64,000 bases of DNA. Origin: DAOUBP01 sp964474695. GTDB taxonomy: Bacteria; Chloroflexota; Anaerolineae; CG2-30-64-16. Below, one piece after another: positions 27,893 through 36,100 of the stretch (positions within the stretch are counted from its first letter, which is position 1; each line of letters opens with the position of its first letter). The notes under the pieces were generated by a model. It saw only the letters and a program-made list of their open reading frames with translations. It was not told where the DNA came from and made no database searches. The position numbers were made by a program, and so were the translations under genes. The stretch is from the NCBI GenBank assembly GCA_964474695.1, contig CAYYTK010000002.1, positions 62,001 to 126,000 on the forward strand, written 5' to 3'.

Positions 27893-29413
27893 TTAAGGCA
27901 TCGGGATATAGTCTACCATACGCCCGTCAGAAGTAAACCAGCCGCACCCACCGTTGGTGCTGCAGCCGGACGTATCATCGGGCTCCACGGGGCAGGAGGC
28001 CCTTGTCATATGCGGCAAGTAGAACCGATATGGTAAAGGGGAGGGTGTGGCAAGGGGCGCTGCAGGGGCAGCAGAGTCTTGCGGCTGCATTATTCCTGAT
28101 CCGTTTTCCGAGTCAGCAGGTGCACTGGCAGCAGTCCACGCGGGCCCGGGCATTTGCAGCGGAATGCGGCTCAGACCTGATTGGACCCGCTCAACGCGCA
28201 GATAAATGATGTGCGCAGGCACCGCAGTGCTGCAGATCTGTGCCAGCAGGGCGGCCGAGCAGTTGCCGTACACCATGCACGAGTCATAGGCGATGCCGGC
28301 CGGCAGAAGCGACTCCAGCCCTTCAAAGGAACCAAGATGGCTCGTGTAGGGGAGATAGTTGGTGTTCGGCGCCTGATCCATATCAATCCAGATCGAGTAC
28401 AGCGGCATCCCCAGGCTCACTATGGTATCAACAGACAAACCGCGAGCTGTGCGAAGCCGATAGGTGGCGCCAGTGGGCCGATCCACGTTGCCCAGTGGAT
28501 TGTAGGGAAATGCCGTGTAGGGATCGATCGGTGTCGGCGGAAAGTTGAACAGAAAATAGTCAGCGCCGGACGGGATAACCATGTTCGCCACCTGTTGTGG
28601 CGTAGTTGTGCAAGCCGAGGCCAACTGACTGCGCAAGGCATCGAGGTGCCCGACATACCCGGGGCCAAAGTACACAGGGAACTGAAAATCCTGCCGTCCC
28701 AGCACCGTGACCGAAACCACCGGAGCGACCTCCACCTCGAAGACCAGGGTCAGCTCCCGATAGTCGCGATACGAGATCAGCAGCTCACAGCCCATGTTAG
28801 GCGGCAGCAACAAACTATCGTCGGCGGTGAATTCGGCTGCAAGCCAATCGCTCTCCCAATAACGATACAGATTCGCTGACTCGGACTCACTTGGGTTACG
28901 GATCGGCTTAATCAGGCCGCTCGGCACGTAGTAGTAGCCGTCCACCTGCCGCGTAATTTCCTGGCCATTCGGGGCATAGACGTGCAGCCTGGCTGCCGGA
29001 GTCACCGAACCCAGCTCATCGATGCGCGCGCCCTGCCCAAGGCACCCAAACAAGGACCCGCTCCAATTGGAGCTTGAGAAAAAACGAGGATAGGCCGTCG
29101 CGGTGATGGTCACCGTGTTGCCGACCCGGCTCCCGGAAACATAGCGCATGATACCGTAGCCAGGCGTACTCTGGATGATAGCGCCAACCAGGTCGCTCTC
29201 AGGCACCCAGCCCACCAGATCCACGATGTTCAAAGCACGCGGTTCCAGCCAATCGGGCGGCTCGACTGTCGTTTCTGGGGAATAGGATGAAGAGATAGAG
29301 GATGCCGACACCTCCGCTGCGTGTGACGTGCCAAACGGCCATGCGGGTACGGCCGCGCCCATGACCGCGAGGCACAGCAGAATGCCCATGAGCAAATACG
29401 CCGCTTTATACAC
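27893..29413 (-). CDS. Secreted protein of unknown function
   Basis: A 506-residue exported protein starting at GTG 29413 with GGAGG upstream. The signal peptide is at residues 1-32 (LLMGILLCLAVMGAAVPAW). A Ser/Thr-rich segment follows, then a soluble body with many aromatic residues and about ten cysteines, several near the C-terminus in DTSGCSTNGGCGW, suggesting disulfides. A Pro/Ala-rich linker lies at about residues 430-470. No domain was recognised. It lies between the DegV genes and the OsmC gene but has its own possible promoter. Confidence 0.65.
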   Translation of the reverse strand: MYKAAYLLMGILLCLAVMGAAVPAWPFGTSHAAEVSASSISSSYSPETTVEPPDWLEPRALNIVDLVGWVPESDLVGAIIQSTPGYGIMRYVSGSRVGNTVTITATAYPRFFSSSNWSGSLFGCLGQGARIDELGSVTPAARLHVYAPNGQEITRQVDGYYYVPSGLIKPIRNPSESESANLYRYWESDWLAAEFTADDSLLLPPNMGCELLISYRDYRELTLVFEVEVAPVVSVTVLGRQDFQFPVYFGPGYVGHLDALRSQLASACTTTPQQVANMVIPSGADYFLFNFPPTPIDPYTAFPYNPLGNVDRPTGATYRLRTARGLSVDTIVSLGMPLYSIWIDMDQAPNTNYLPYTSHLGSFEGLESLLPAGIAYDSCMVYGNCSAALLAQICSTAVPAHIIYLRVERVQSGLSRIPLQMPGPAWTAASAPADSENGSGIMQPQDSAAPAAPLATPSPLPYRFYLPHMTRASCPVEPDDTSGCSTNGGCGWFTSDGRMVDYIPMP

Positions 29414-29483
29414 TCCAGGACCTCCGTAGATGCAAAATACTCAAGCGATGGAGAGCTCAGAGCGAAGGGAGTATCGTAAATCC

Positions 29484-29511
29484 ATGATAATACCCGGGAG
29501 TATCAGGTCAA
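29484..29511 (-). promoter_or_regulatory. Possible promoter of the secreted-protein gene
   Basis: On the minus strand TTGACC (29511-29506) and TATCAT (29489-29484) are 16 bases apart. GATACTCCC occurs twice about 30 bases apart around the -10 box and could be an operator. The -35 box overlaps the stop codon of the upstream degV gene. Confidence 0.4.
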
Positions 29512-30356
29512 GGGTTATAGCCGACAATGCCCACCGTGCCGGGCCCGAAATGTACGGCGATGCCGATAGACAGCTCACGTACGATCACCTGTGCATTTTG
29601 CAGCCTGGCCAGCACAGCCTGGCGGACCGACTCGGCTGCATCCGGGGCTTGCGCGTGGATGACGGCGACCAGGGCGGGCCGTTGCTCGGCGAGCGCCTCG
29701 ACCAGCGAATCCACCAACGCCCGCAACGCCTGGGGGCGACCGCGCAGGCGCTTGAACAGCACGACCTTGCCCTCTTCCACTGTCAGCATGAGCTTGATAT
29801 TCATCGCCGAGACCAGCAAGACGCGCGCCAGGCCCACCCGGCCGCTCATGCGCGCGAAGCGCAAGTCCTCGACGCTGAAGTAGATGTGCATCTGCCGGCG
29901 CAATGCCTCCAACCGCGCGACGATTTCACCCAGCGGCGCACCTCTTTCAGCCAGTTGAGCGGCTTCCAAAACCATGAAACCGAGCCCCATCGAGCCGCTG
30001 AGGCTGTCGTAGACGACGATCATCGGCTTGGGCGGCATCTGCCGTGCCGAAGTCACCGCGCTGTCGTAAGTGCCGCTCAGGTGGCTGGTGATATGGATTG
30101 ACAGGATAGCCTCGGTGTCGGGTTCGGCCGCCAGAGCGCCGTAGGCCGTGAGATACTGGCCCAGGGATGGCTGCGATGTCATGGGAAGCTTATGATGAGC
30201 ATCCACCATGCGATAGAAGGCCGCCTCGTCCAGGTTCACACGTTCCTGGTACGTCTCCTGCCCGAACTGGATATTGATCGGGACCACGGTAATGCGATGC
30301 TGAGCCAGGACTTCAGCGGGCAGATCGCAGGTGGAATCGGTGACGATACGAATCAT
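29508..30356 (-). CDS. DegV family fatty-acid-binding protein (second copy of the operon)
   Basis: A 282-residue protein of the DegV/FakB type, which binds fatty acids; in Firmicutes FakB proteins present them to a fatty acid kinase. The opening MIRIVTDSTCDLP and the conserved Thr/Ser motif MTSQPSLGQY are visible, as is ILSIHITSHLSGTY. It follows its paralogue after 35 bases. No FakA-type kinase gene lies in the window, so lipid transfer to a kinase cannot be assumed. Confidence 0.9.
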   Translation of the reverse strand: MIRIVTDSTCDLPAEVLAQHRITVVPINIQFGQETYQERVNLDEAAFYRMVDAHHKLPMTSQPSLGQYLTAYGALAAEPDTEAILSIHITSHLSGTYDSAVTSARQMPPKPMIVVYDSLSGSMGLGFMVLEAAQLAERGAPLGEIVARLEALRRQMHIYFSVEDLRFARMSGRVGLARVLLVSAMNIKLMLTVEEGKVVLFKRLRGRPQALRALVDSLVEALAEQRPALVAVIHAQAPDAAESVRQAVLARLQNAQVIVRELSIGIAVHFGPGTVGIVGYNP

Positions 30357-30391
30357 GCGACACCATCCTCGTGCTTCAAGATCGGCTCTCT

Positions 30392-31237
30392 TTATGCTCC
30401 GGGGTAGACCGCAACACCGATGGTGGCTGGCCCCACGTGTACACCCAGCGCCGGCCCCAGGTCGGCTATGAAGCCGTCAGACGCGCCGAACTGCGCGGCA
30501 AGCTCCTTCAGGATCTGCTGCGCCTCAGTTGCAGCCAACGCGTGGGTGACACCAATACGCACCTTTGGCCCCCGCGCAGGAATTTGCGCCAGCAACTGCT
30601 TTTGCGCCGTCTCCAGCGCCTTGGCCCGGCTGCGCACCCGCATCAACGGCACAACCTCGCCGTCCACGATGCCCAGCAGCGGCTTGAACTTCAGCAGCGT
30701 TCCGACGAACGCCTGCGCCTTGCCGATACGGCCGCCCTTCTCCAGGTACTCCAGGGTTTCCACGATAAACGTAATGCGAACCTCATCGCGCATCTTCATC
30801 AATCGCGCAACGATCTCGGCCCGGGAAGCGCCGGCATCCGCCAGGGCCACCGCCTCCTGCACCATGAGACCTAACCCGATCGAGGTGCTCTTGGAATCAA
30901 CGACATCGATGGGCCGGCCTGCGAAACTATCCACGGCAATCAGCGCGGAATTGTAGGTCTGGCTGAGTTTGGCCGAGATCACGATGGCGATGATCTCATC
31001 TCCAGCCTCAGTGATGGCCCGGAATGGCGCCTCGAACTGAGCAGGGGACGCCTGGGACGTCGTCGGCAGCTTGTCGCTCTTGGGGAGCCGCTCCCAGAAC
31101 TGCTCACGGGTGATATCGACGCCATCCTGCAGCTCCTGTCGTCCGAAGATAACCGTCAGGGGCACTACGGTGACGCGAGGATGCGCCAACACAGCAGCCG
31201 GCGCTTCACAAGTCGAATCAGTCACAATACGAATCAT
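30392..31237 (-). CDS. DegV family fatty-acid-binding protein (first copy of the operon)
   Basis: A 281-residue DegV protein, paralogous to the next gene downstream. It begins MIRIVTDSTCEAPAA and has PTTSQASPAQF and IAIVISAKLSQTYNSA at the fatty-acid-binding positions. ATG 31237 is preceded by AGGAGAGGT; a start at 31312 would lie inside the structured leader and is rejected. A clear promoter and a hairpin-containing leader of about 140 bases lie upstream. Confidence 0.9.
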   Translation of the reverse strand: MIRIVTDSTCEAPAAVLAHPRVTVVPLTVIFGRQELQDGVDITREQFWERLPKSDKLPTTSQASPAQFEAPFRAITEAGDEIIAIVISAKLSQTYNSALIAVDSFAGRPIDVVDSKSTSIGLGLMVQEAVALADAGASRAEIVARLMKMRDEVRITFIVETLEYLEKGGRIGKAQAFVGTLLKFKPLLGIVDGEVVPLMRVRSRAKALETAQKQLLAQIPARGPKVRIGVTHALAATEAQQILKELAAQFGASDGFIADLGPALGVHVGPATIGVAVYPGA

Positions 31238-31286
31238 GATACCTCTCCTGTAGAATGAATCATCTGAGATGACCGCGAGGCCTGCC

Positions 31287-31330
31287 AAAAAGCAAGGGCG
31301 CTGGAACCCCAACTATCGGCTTCAGCGCCC
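31287..31330 (-). terminator. Terminator-like hairpin in the degV leader (possible attenuator)
   Basis: On the minus strand GGGCGCTGAA (31330-31321) pairs with the TCCAGCGCCC region (31305-31296), followed directly by TTGCTTTTT (31295-31287). It stands between the promoter and the degV start, so it would terminate most transcripts unless an alternative fold forms. No known riboswitch class was recognised. Confidence 0.55.
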
Positions 31331-31351
31331 GGGATAAACAAATATGCCCAA

Positions 31352-31371
31352 ATGATCTCAATTTCGATCAT
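31352..31371. promoter_or_regulatory. Inverted repeat at the degV transcription start
   Basis: ATGATC (31352-31357) and GATCAT (31366-31371) flank an 8-base loop, about 7-26 bases after the predicted transcription start. It could be a repressor site or part of the leader structure. Confidence 0.35.
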
Positions 31372-31384
31372 CCAGATGTTAATT

Positions 31385-31413
31385 ATTCTAGCGCAGATGC
31401 TTCACCTTGTCAA
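31385..31413 (-). promoter_or_regulatory. Strong sigma-70-type promoter of the degV operon
   Basis: On the minus strand a consensus TTGACA (31413-31408) and TAGAAT (31390-31385) are exactly 17 bases apart. The gap 31238-31563 holds this promoter, the leader structures and the plus-strand promoter; no further gene is seen in it. Confidence 0.75.
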
Positions 31414-31459
31414 TTAACGTCAACCCTCGATGGGCCACGAATTTCGTTGTCCGGCATGT

Positions 31460-31488
31460 TTGGCGGAGACGCGACTCTGTGTTAGACT
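31460..31488 (+). promoter_or_regulatory. Extended -10 promoter of the 31.5-kb secreted-protein gene
   Basis: TTGGCG (31460-31465) and TAGACT (31483-31488) are 17 bases apart, with TG one base before the -10 box. The stretch TGTGTTAGACTAAGA recurs at the promoter near 42.67 kb. Confidence 0.5.
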
Positions 31489-31563
31489 AAGAGATTGCTA
31501 ACAGGCGCCCTGCACGTGTGTAGGCGCCAGGCGCCTAGAAAACGAAGCCAGGATAGGAAGCCT

Positions 31564-32319
31564 ATGAAGCGGCTACTCTCAACCATGATGATTGTTCTAC
31601 TGACGGCGCTGGTCGTGCTGCCGTTGGCGACTGCGGTGGCTGGGCCTGCGCAGCAGGAGGCGCGACCAGTCATTGTCCAGCCCGCACAGGATGACGCGGT
31701 GCGTGGGGTGGTGCAGGTCGTCGGCACTGCTACGCATCCGCAGTTCCTGCGCTACGAGTTCTATTACGCGCCCTGGCCGGTGCCTTCTGACCAATCTTGG
31801 GTCTTTGTCGGCGACGCGCATTCCAATCAGCAGCCGCTGGGCTTGCTTGCCACATGGGACTCACGTTCTGTGCCGGACGGCGCCTATGCATTGCGCGTCC
31901 GAGTGGTAAAAGTGGATGGCAATTACCTGGATAGCGATCCACGCCGCGTACTGGTGGCGAATACGCGACCTATCGCTTCGCCCACATCAGCAGCGACCGA
32001 CACCCCGGAACCAGCTCCAACACCGGCGCCGCCCACCGCGACCGTCGTCGTCGTTGCGCCGGCCGAGACGCCGACGCTCGAGCCAACCCCCACTCTGGAG
32101 CCAGAAATTACGCCCATCCTGCCTGCGGGGCAGGAGACAGGGACAAGCCAGCCGGCGACAACGAGCGACGGGTTGACCGACCAACTTTTCAGCGGCAATC
32201 GCCTGCTGAGTATTGCCAAAAAGGCGGCGCTCTACACCGCCGGTGCATTCGCGGCCATCGGCGCGTTCTTCGGGATCAAGGCGCTGCTGGCGTGGTTGTG
32301 GCTCAAGATCCGGCCGTAG
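31564..32319 (+). CDS. Exported, C-terminally membrane-anchored protein of unknown function
   Basis: A 251-residue protein with a signal peptide (about residues 1-27, ending ATAVAG). A small beta-rich domain (about 35-135, VVQVVGTATHPQFLRYEFYY) resembles the Ig-like domains found in Chloroflexota envelope proteins. A long Thr/Pro/Glu-rich linker with repeated PTPTLEP-like units spans about 140-200. A C-terminal hydrophobic helix and a short basic tail end the protein. It is probably displayed on the cell surface. ATG 31564 was chosen because it begins the signal peptide. Confidence 0.72.
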   Translation: MKRLLSTMMIVLLTALVVLPLATAVAGPAQQEARPVIVQPAQDDAVRGVVQVVGTATHPQFLRYEFYYAPWPVPSDQSWVFVGDAHSNQQPLGLLATWDSRSVPDGAYALRVRVVKVDGNYLDSDPRRVLVANTRPIASPTSAATDTPEPAPTPAPPTATVVVVAPAETPTLEPTPTLEPEITPILPAGQETGTSQPATTSDGLTDQLFSGNRLLSIAKKAALYTAGAFAAIGAFFGIKALLAWLWLKIRP

Positions 32320-32399
32320 GCAGGGGTCAGTGGGCAGGGGTCAGTGGGCAGGGGACAGGGGACAGGGGTCAGTGGACAGGTGTCAATGATCAGGGGACG
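32318..32399. repeat. Degenerate GGGGTCAGTGGGCA/GGGGACA tandem repeat
   Basis: About 80 bases of imperfect repeats built from CAGGGGTCAGTGG and GGGGACAGG units fill most of the space between the secreted-protein gene and pth. Confidence 0.85.
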
Positions 32400-32426
32400 G
32401 ACTGAGTCCTCCGTTGCTGGCAGGGT

Positions 32427-33107
32427 ATGAACTTCGATTTCTTGCGATCACATCCATCAACACCCACTCCGACAGCCGGTCCGGCGAAAATGATCGTCGG
32501 GCTGGGCAACCCTGGTCCGGAGTATGCGCGGCACCGGCACAACATCGGCTTCCAGGTAGTGGATCGCTTCGCGGATCAGCACGGCCTGACGTTCGACAAA
32601 TTCCAGAAACGGGCGCGCCTGGCTATCGGACAGGTGACGTTGCGAGAAAGCTGGAGCGGTCGCGTAGTGCTGGCCAAACCGATGACCTACATGAACCTCA
32701 GCGGCGAAGCAATCGGCGCACTGGCGGTCTATTATAAGATCCCGCCGGCCGATATCCTGGTGGTCCATGATGACCTGGACCTGCCGATCGGGCGCATTCG
32801 CCTGCGTCCCGGAGGCAGCGCAGGCGGCCAGAAAGGGGTGGCCTCAACCATCCAACGCCTGGGCACCGAAGGGTTCCATCGCCTGCGCATCGGCATCAGC
32901 CGGCCCGGCGGGACCGGCAGCGATGCGCCGCCAGCCATGAATCCAGCCGACTACGTGCTGCAGCCCTTCACCACCGCACAGGAGAAAGAAATGATGTTCG
33001 TTCGCCTGCGCGCAGTGGAAGCGATCGAGATCTGGTTGGCGCAAGGGATGGAGGCAGCGATGAACCTTTTCAATGCAGACGAAAGACGACAGACCAAGGA
33101 CGAATAA
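32427..33107 (+). CDS. pth: Peptidyl-tRNA hydrolase
   Basis: A 226-residue enzyme that releases tRNA from stalled peptidyl-tRNA. The core starts MIVGLGNPGPEYARHRHNIG with the catalytic His; PMTYMNLSGE, HDDLDLPIG and GGSAGGQKGV are the remaining signatures. The first 22 residues are an extension not usual in the family, so an internal start at the MIVGLG methionine is possible. The last ten residues (ADERRQTKDE) are encoded by the first arm of a repeat tract, so the C-terminus has been extended or replaced by repeat DNA. Confidence 0.95.
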   Translation: MNFDFLRSHPSTPTPTAGPAKMIVGLGNPGPEYARHRHNIGFQVVDRFADQHGLTFDKFQKRARLAIGQVTLRESWSGRVVLAKPMTYMNLSGEAIGALAVYYKIPPADILVVHDDLDLPIGRIRLRPGGSAGGQKGVASTIQRLGTEGFHRLRIGISRPGGTGSDAPPAMNPADYVLQPFTTAQEKEMMFVRLRAVEAIEIWLAQGMEAAMNLFNADERRQTKDE

Positions 33108-33142
33108 CGTCTTCTGTCGTTCGTTGTTCGTCGTTCGTCAGG
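33080..33142. repeat. Imperfect palindromic repeat at the pth-mfd junction
   Basis: GACGAAAGACGACAGAC-type units (33080-33104) face TCTGTCGTTCGTTGTTCG-type units (33113-33142) as a long imperfect inverted repeat. It covers the pth stop codon and ends five bases before the mfd start. Confidence 0.75.
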
Positions 33143-33147
33143 CATAC

Positions 33148-36100
33148 ATGAAACTTAACGGACTTCTCTCCTTGGGCCGGGAGCTTCCGGCCCTGCAAGA
33201 TCTGATGGCCGCCCTGCGAGCAGGCCAGCCGCCGGACGCGGCCATCGAAATCTATCACGCGGCCCGACCTTACGTAGTTGCTACACTGGCGCTGTGCCTC
33301 AACCAGCCTCTCGTCATCGTTACCCCGCGCACCATGCGCGCCCGGCAATGGGTTGATGAGCTGCGCACCTGGCTCCCTGATGATGTGCCGGTTCACAACT
33401 TCGCAGACCCCGACGCCCTGCCCTATGAGCGCATCCCCTGGGCGCCCGAGACAAGGCAGCGGCGACTGGAGGCCTTGGTCAGCCTGCTGACGTGGGAAGG
33501 CAGCAGCGAAGCAGCCAATCAGCGAATCGGCGAATCAGCGAACGACGCAGTACGCAAGCGATCTGCGGATCGCCCGCAATACGCAAGCGGTCCGCAAATC
33601 GCCTGCAGCACGCGTCACGCCCCCATCGTCGTCGCCTCCGCGCGCGCCCTGATCCAGACAACGCTGCCCGTGCGCGAGTTGCGCGCAGCGCTGCGCCCGA
33701 TCCGCCAGGGCCAGCCATTCGATCTGCAACGGACTCTCGCCGGCTGGGTGGGCCTTGGCTATGAGGCGGCGACTGTGGTGGACTTGCCCGGCCAGTTCAG
33801 TCGTCGCGGCGGCATCATTGACATCTGGCCGCCGAATCAGCGCAAACCGCTGCGCATCGAACTGTTTGGGGACGAAATCGACAGCCTGCGCCTCTTCGAT
33901 CCTTCCACCCAACGCACCTTGACGCGCGTCGACCAGGTATGGATCGGACCGGCCAGCGAAGCGCTGCCGAAACTGGGAGAGCGCCTGGCGGACAAGCTGC
34001 GCGGCCTGGACTTCTCCCAGTGTCACCCGCCTGCGCGCAGCGAATATGCACAGGAAATCGAGCAGCTTACCGCGGGCACAGGGCACCGCCACCTGGAGTG
34101 GTACATCCCTTATCTATACAGCCAGCCTGGCTGCCTGACAGAGTATCTGCCGGCCCAGGGCGCCTGGCTGATCATTGAAGATGCGGCTGATCTGCTGGCC
34201 GCCTTCGCCGACCTGGCAGGGCAAGCTGAGCAGTTGTCCAAAGACCTGCGGAGCGCCGGCGATGTACCGGCCATCTTGAAGGCTCCCTACTTCACCGCTG
34301 AAGCCTTGCGCGAGCGCCTGCTATCTCGACCGATCCTCCACCTGGGCTATAGCACGCTGAACGGACTGGCCCGGCCGGAAACCGGCCAGAGCGCGAGGCA
34401 GCAACCTGTGGGCGCCCTGGGTGAGCAGTTTGCAGCCGGCCCGCGCTTCGGCGGTCAGATCCGGGCCCTCCAGGTTGAGATGGAACGCGCCTTGAGCAGC
34501 GGCGATCGCGTCATCCTCGTCAGCCGCCAGGCGCCGCGCCTGGCCGATCTGCTGGGCCGAAACGGCCACAGTGTGACCCCTTCCGACAACATCTCCGTTC
34601 CACCACCGCCCGGCCTCTCGCTGGTCCAGGGAGTGATGGAAGAGGGCTGGAAGCTACAGACGGATTTTAGATTGCCGATTTCCGATCTTGAATCGGATCA
34701 TCGATCCGAATCAGACGCTAAAGACAGCCAATCGGAAATCAAAAATCAAAAACCGACAACCCTCTGGTTTCTCACCGATGCCGAGCTCTTCGGCTGGGGC
34801 AAACCGAAGCCCCGGCGGCCGCAGCGGCCGCGCGCGCTGGCTCCTGAAGTCTTCTTCGCCGACGTACAACCGGGCGACCTGGTCGTGCACATCGAGCATG
34901 GCATCGGACGATTTCTTGGCCTGGCCAAGATGCCCGTGGACGGTGTAGAACGGGAATACCTGCAAATCGAGTACGCTCAAGGCGATCAGCTATACGTGCC
35001 GGTGCACCAGGCCGACCGGCTGGCGCGTTACGTGGGCGCCGGAGAGACCGCACCAACGCTGCACCGGCTGGGCACCACCGAATGGGAACAGGTGAAAGCG
35101 CGGGCCAAGCGCGCGGTGGCCGAGATCGCCGACGATCTTTTGGAGCTATATGCCGCGCGCGAGGTGGTGCAGGGCCACGCGTTCAGCCCGGACGCGGCAT
35201 GGCAGCACGATCTGGAATCGAGCTTCCCCTACATCGAAACCGAAGATCAGCTTGTGGCGATCGAAGCAGTGAAGCACGATATGGAACAGCTGCGGCCCAT
35301 GGATCGGCTGATCTGTGGCGATGTTGGCTACGGCAAGACCGAAGTTGCGCTGCGAGCCGCGTTCAAGGCCATCATGGACGGCAAGCAGGTTGCGGTGTTG
35401 GTGCCCACCACCGTCCTGGCCCAACAACACTACACCAACTTCAGCCGCCGCCTGGCCGCCTTCCCGGTCACAGTCGCCATGCTCTCCCGCTTCCAGACCC
35501 CCGCGCAACAGGATCGCACTATCACCGGCCTGATCAACGGCAGCATCGACCTGGTAATCGGCACCCATCGCCTGTTGAGCAACGATGTTGCACTCAAGGA
35601 CCTGGGGCTGCTGATCGTGGATGAGGAACAGCGGTTCGGCGTGGCGCACAAGGAGCGCATCAAGCAGTTGCGCACCGAAGTCGACGTGCTGACGCTGACC
35701 GCCACGCCCATCCCCCGCACCCTCCACATGAGCCTGACGGGCGTGCGCGACCTTAGCACCATCGACACGCCGCCCGAAGACCGCTTGCCGGTCAAGACCT
35801 TTGTCGGCGACTTCGATGAAACGCTGGTTCGCCAGGCGATCCTGCGCGAGCTCGACCGCAACGGCCAGGTCTATTTTGTGCACAACCGCGTGCAGGGCAT
35901 CGACCAGATGGCGGCTCGAGTGCGCAAAATCGTGCCTGAGGCGCGCATCGCGATCGCCCACGGCCAAATGCCCGAGCGCGAGCTCTCCGCGGTGATGCTT
36001 GCGTTTGCCGAGGGGGAGTACGACATCCTCGTGTGCACCAGCATCATCGAAAGCGGCCTGGACATTCCTAACACGAACACCATCATCATCAACCGCGCGG

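Noticed and set aside
31237..31312. N-terminal extension of the first DegV protein
   Set aside because: The extension is not conserved and covers the attenuator-like hairpin; ATG 31237 has AGGAGAGGT ahead of it.
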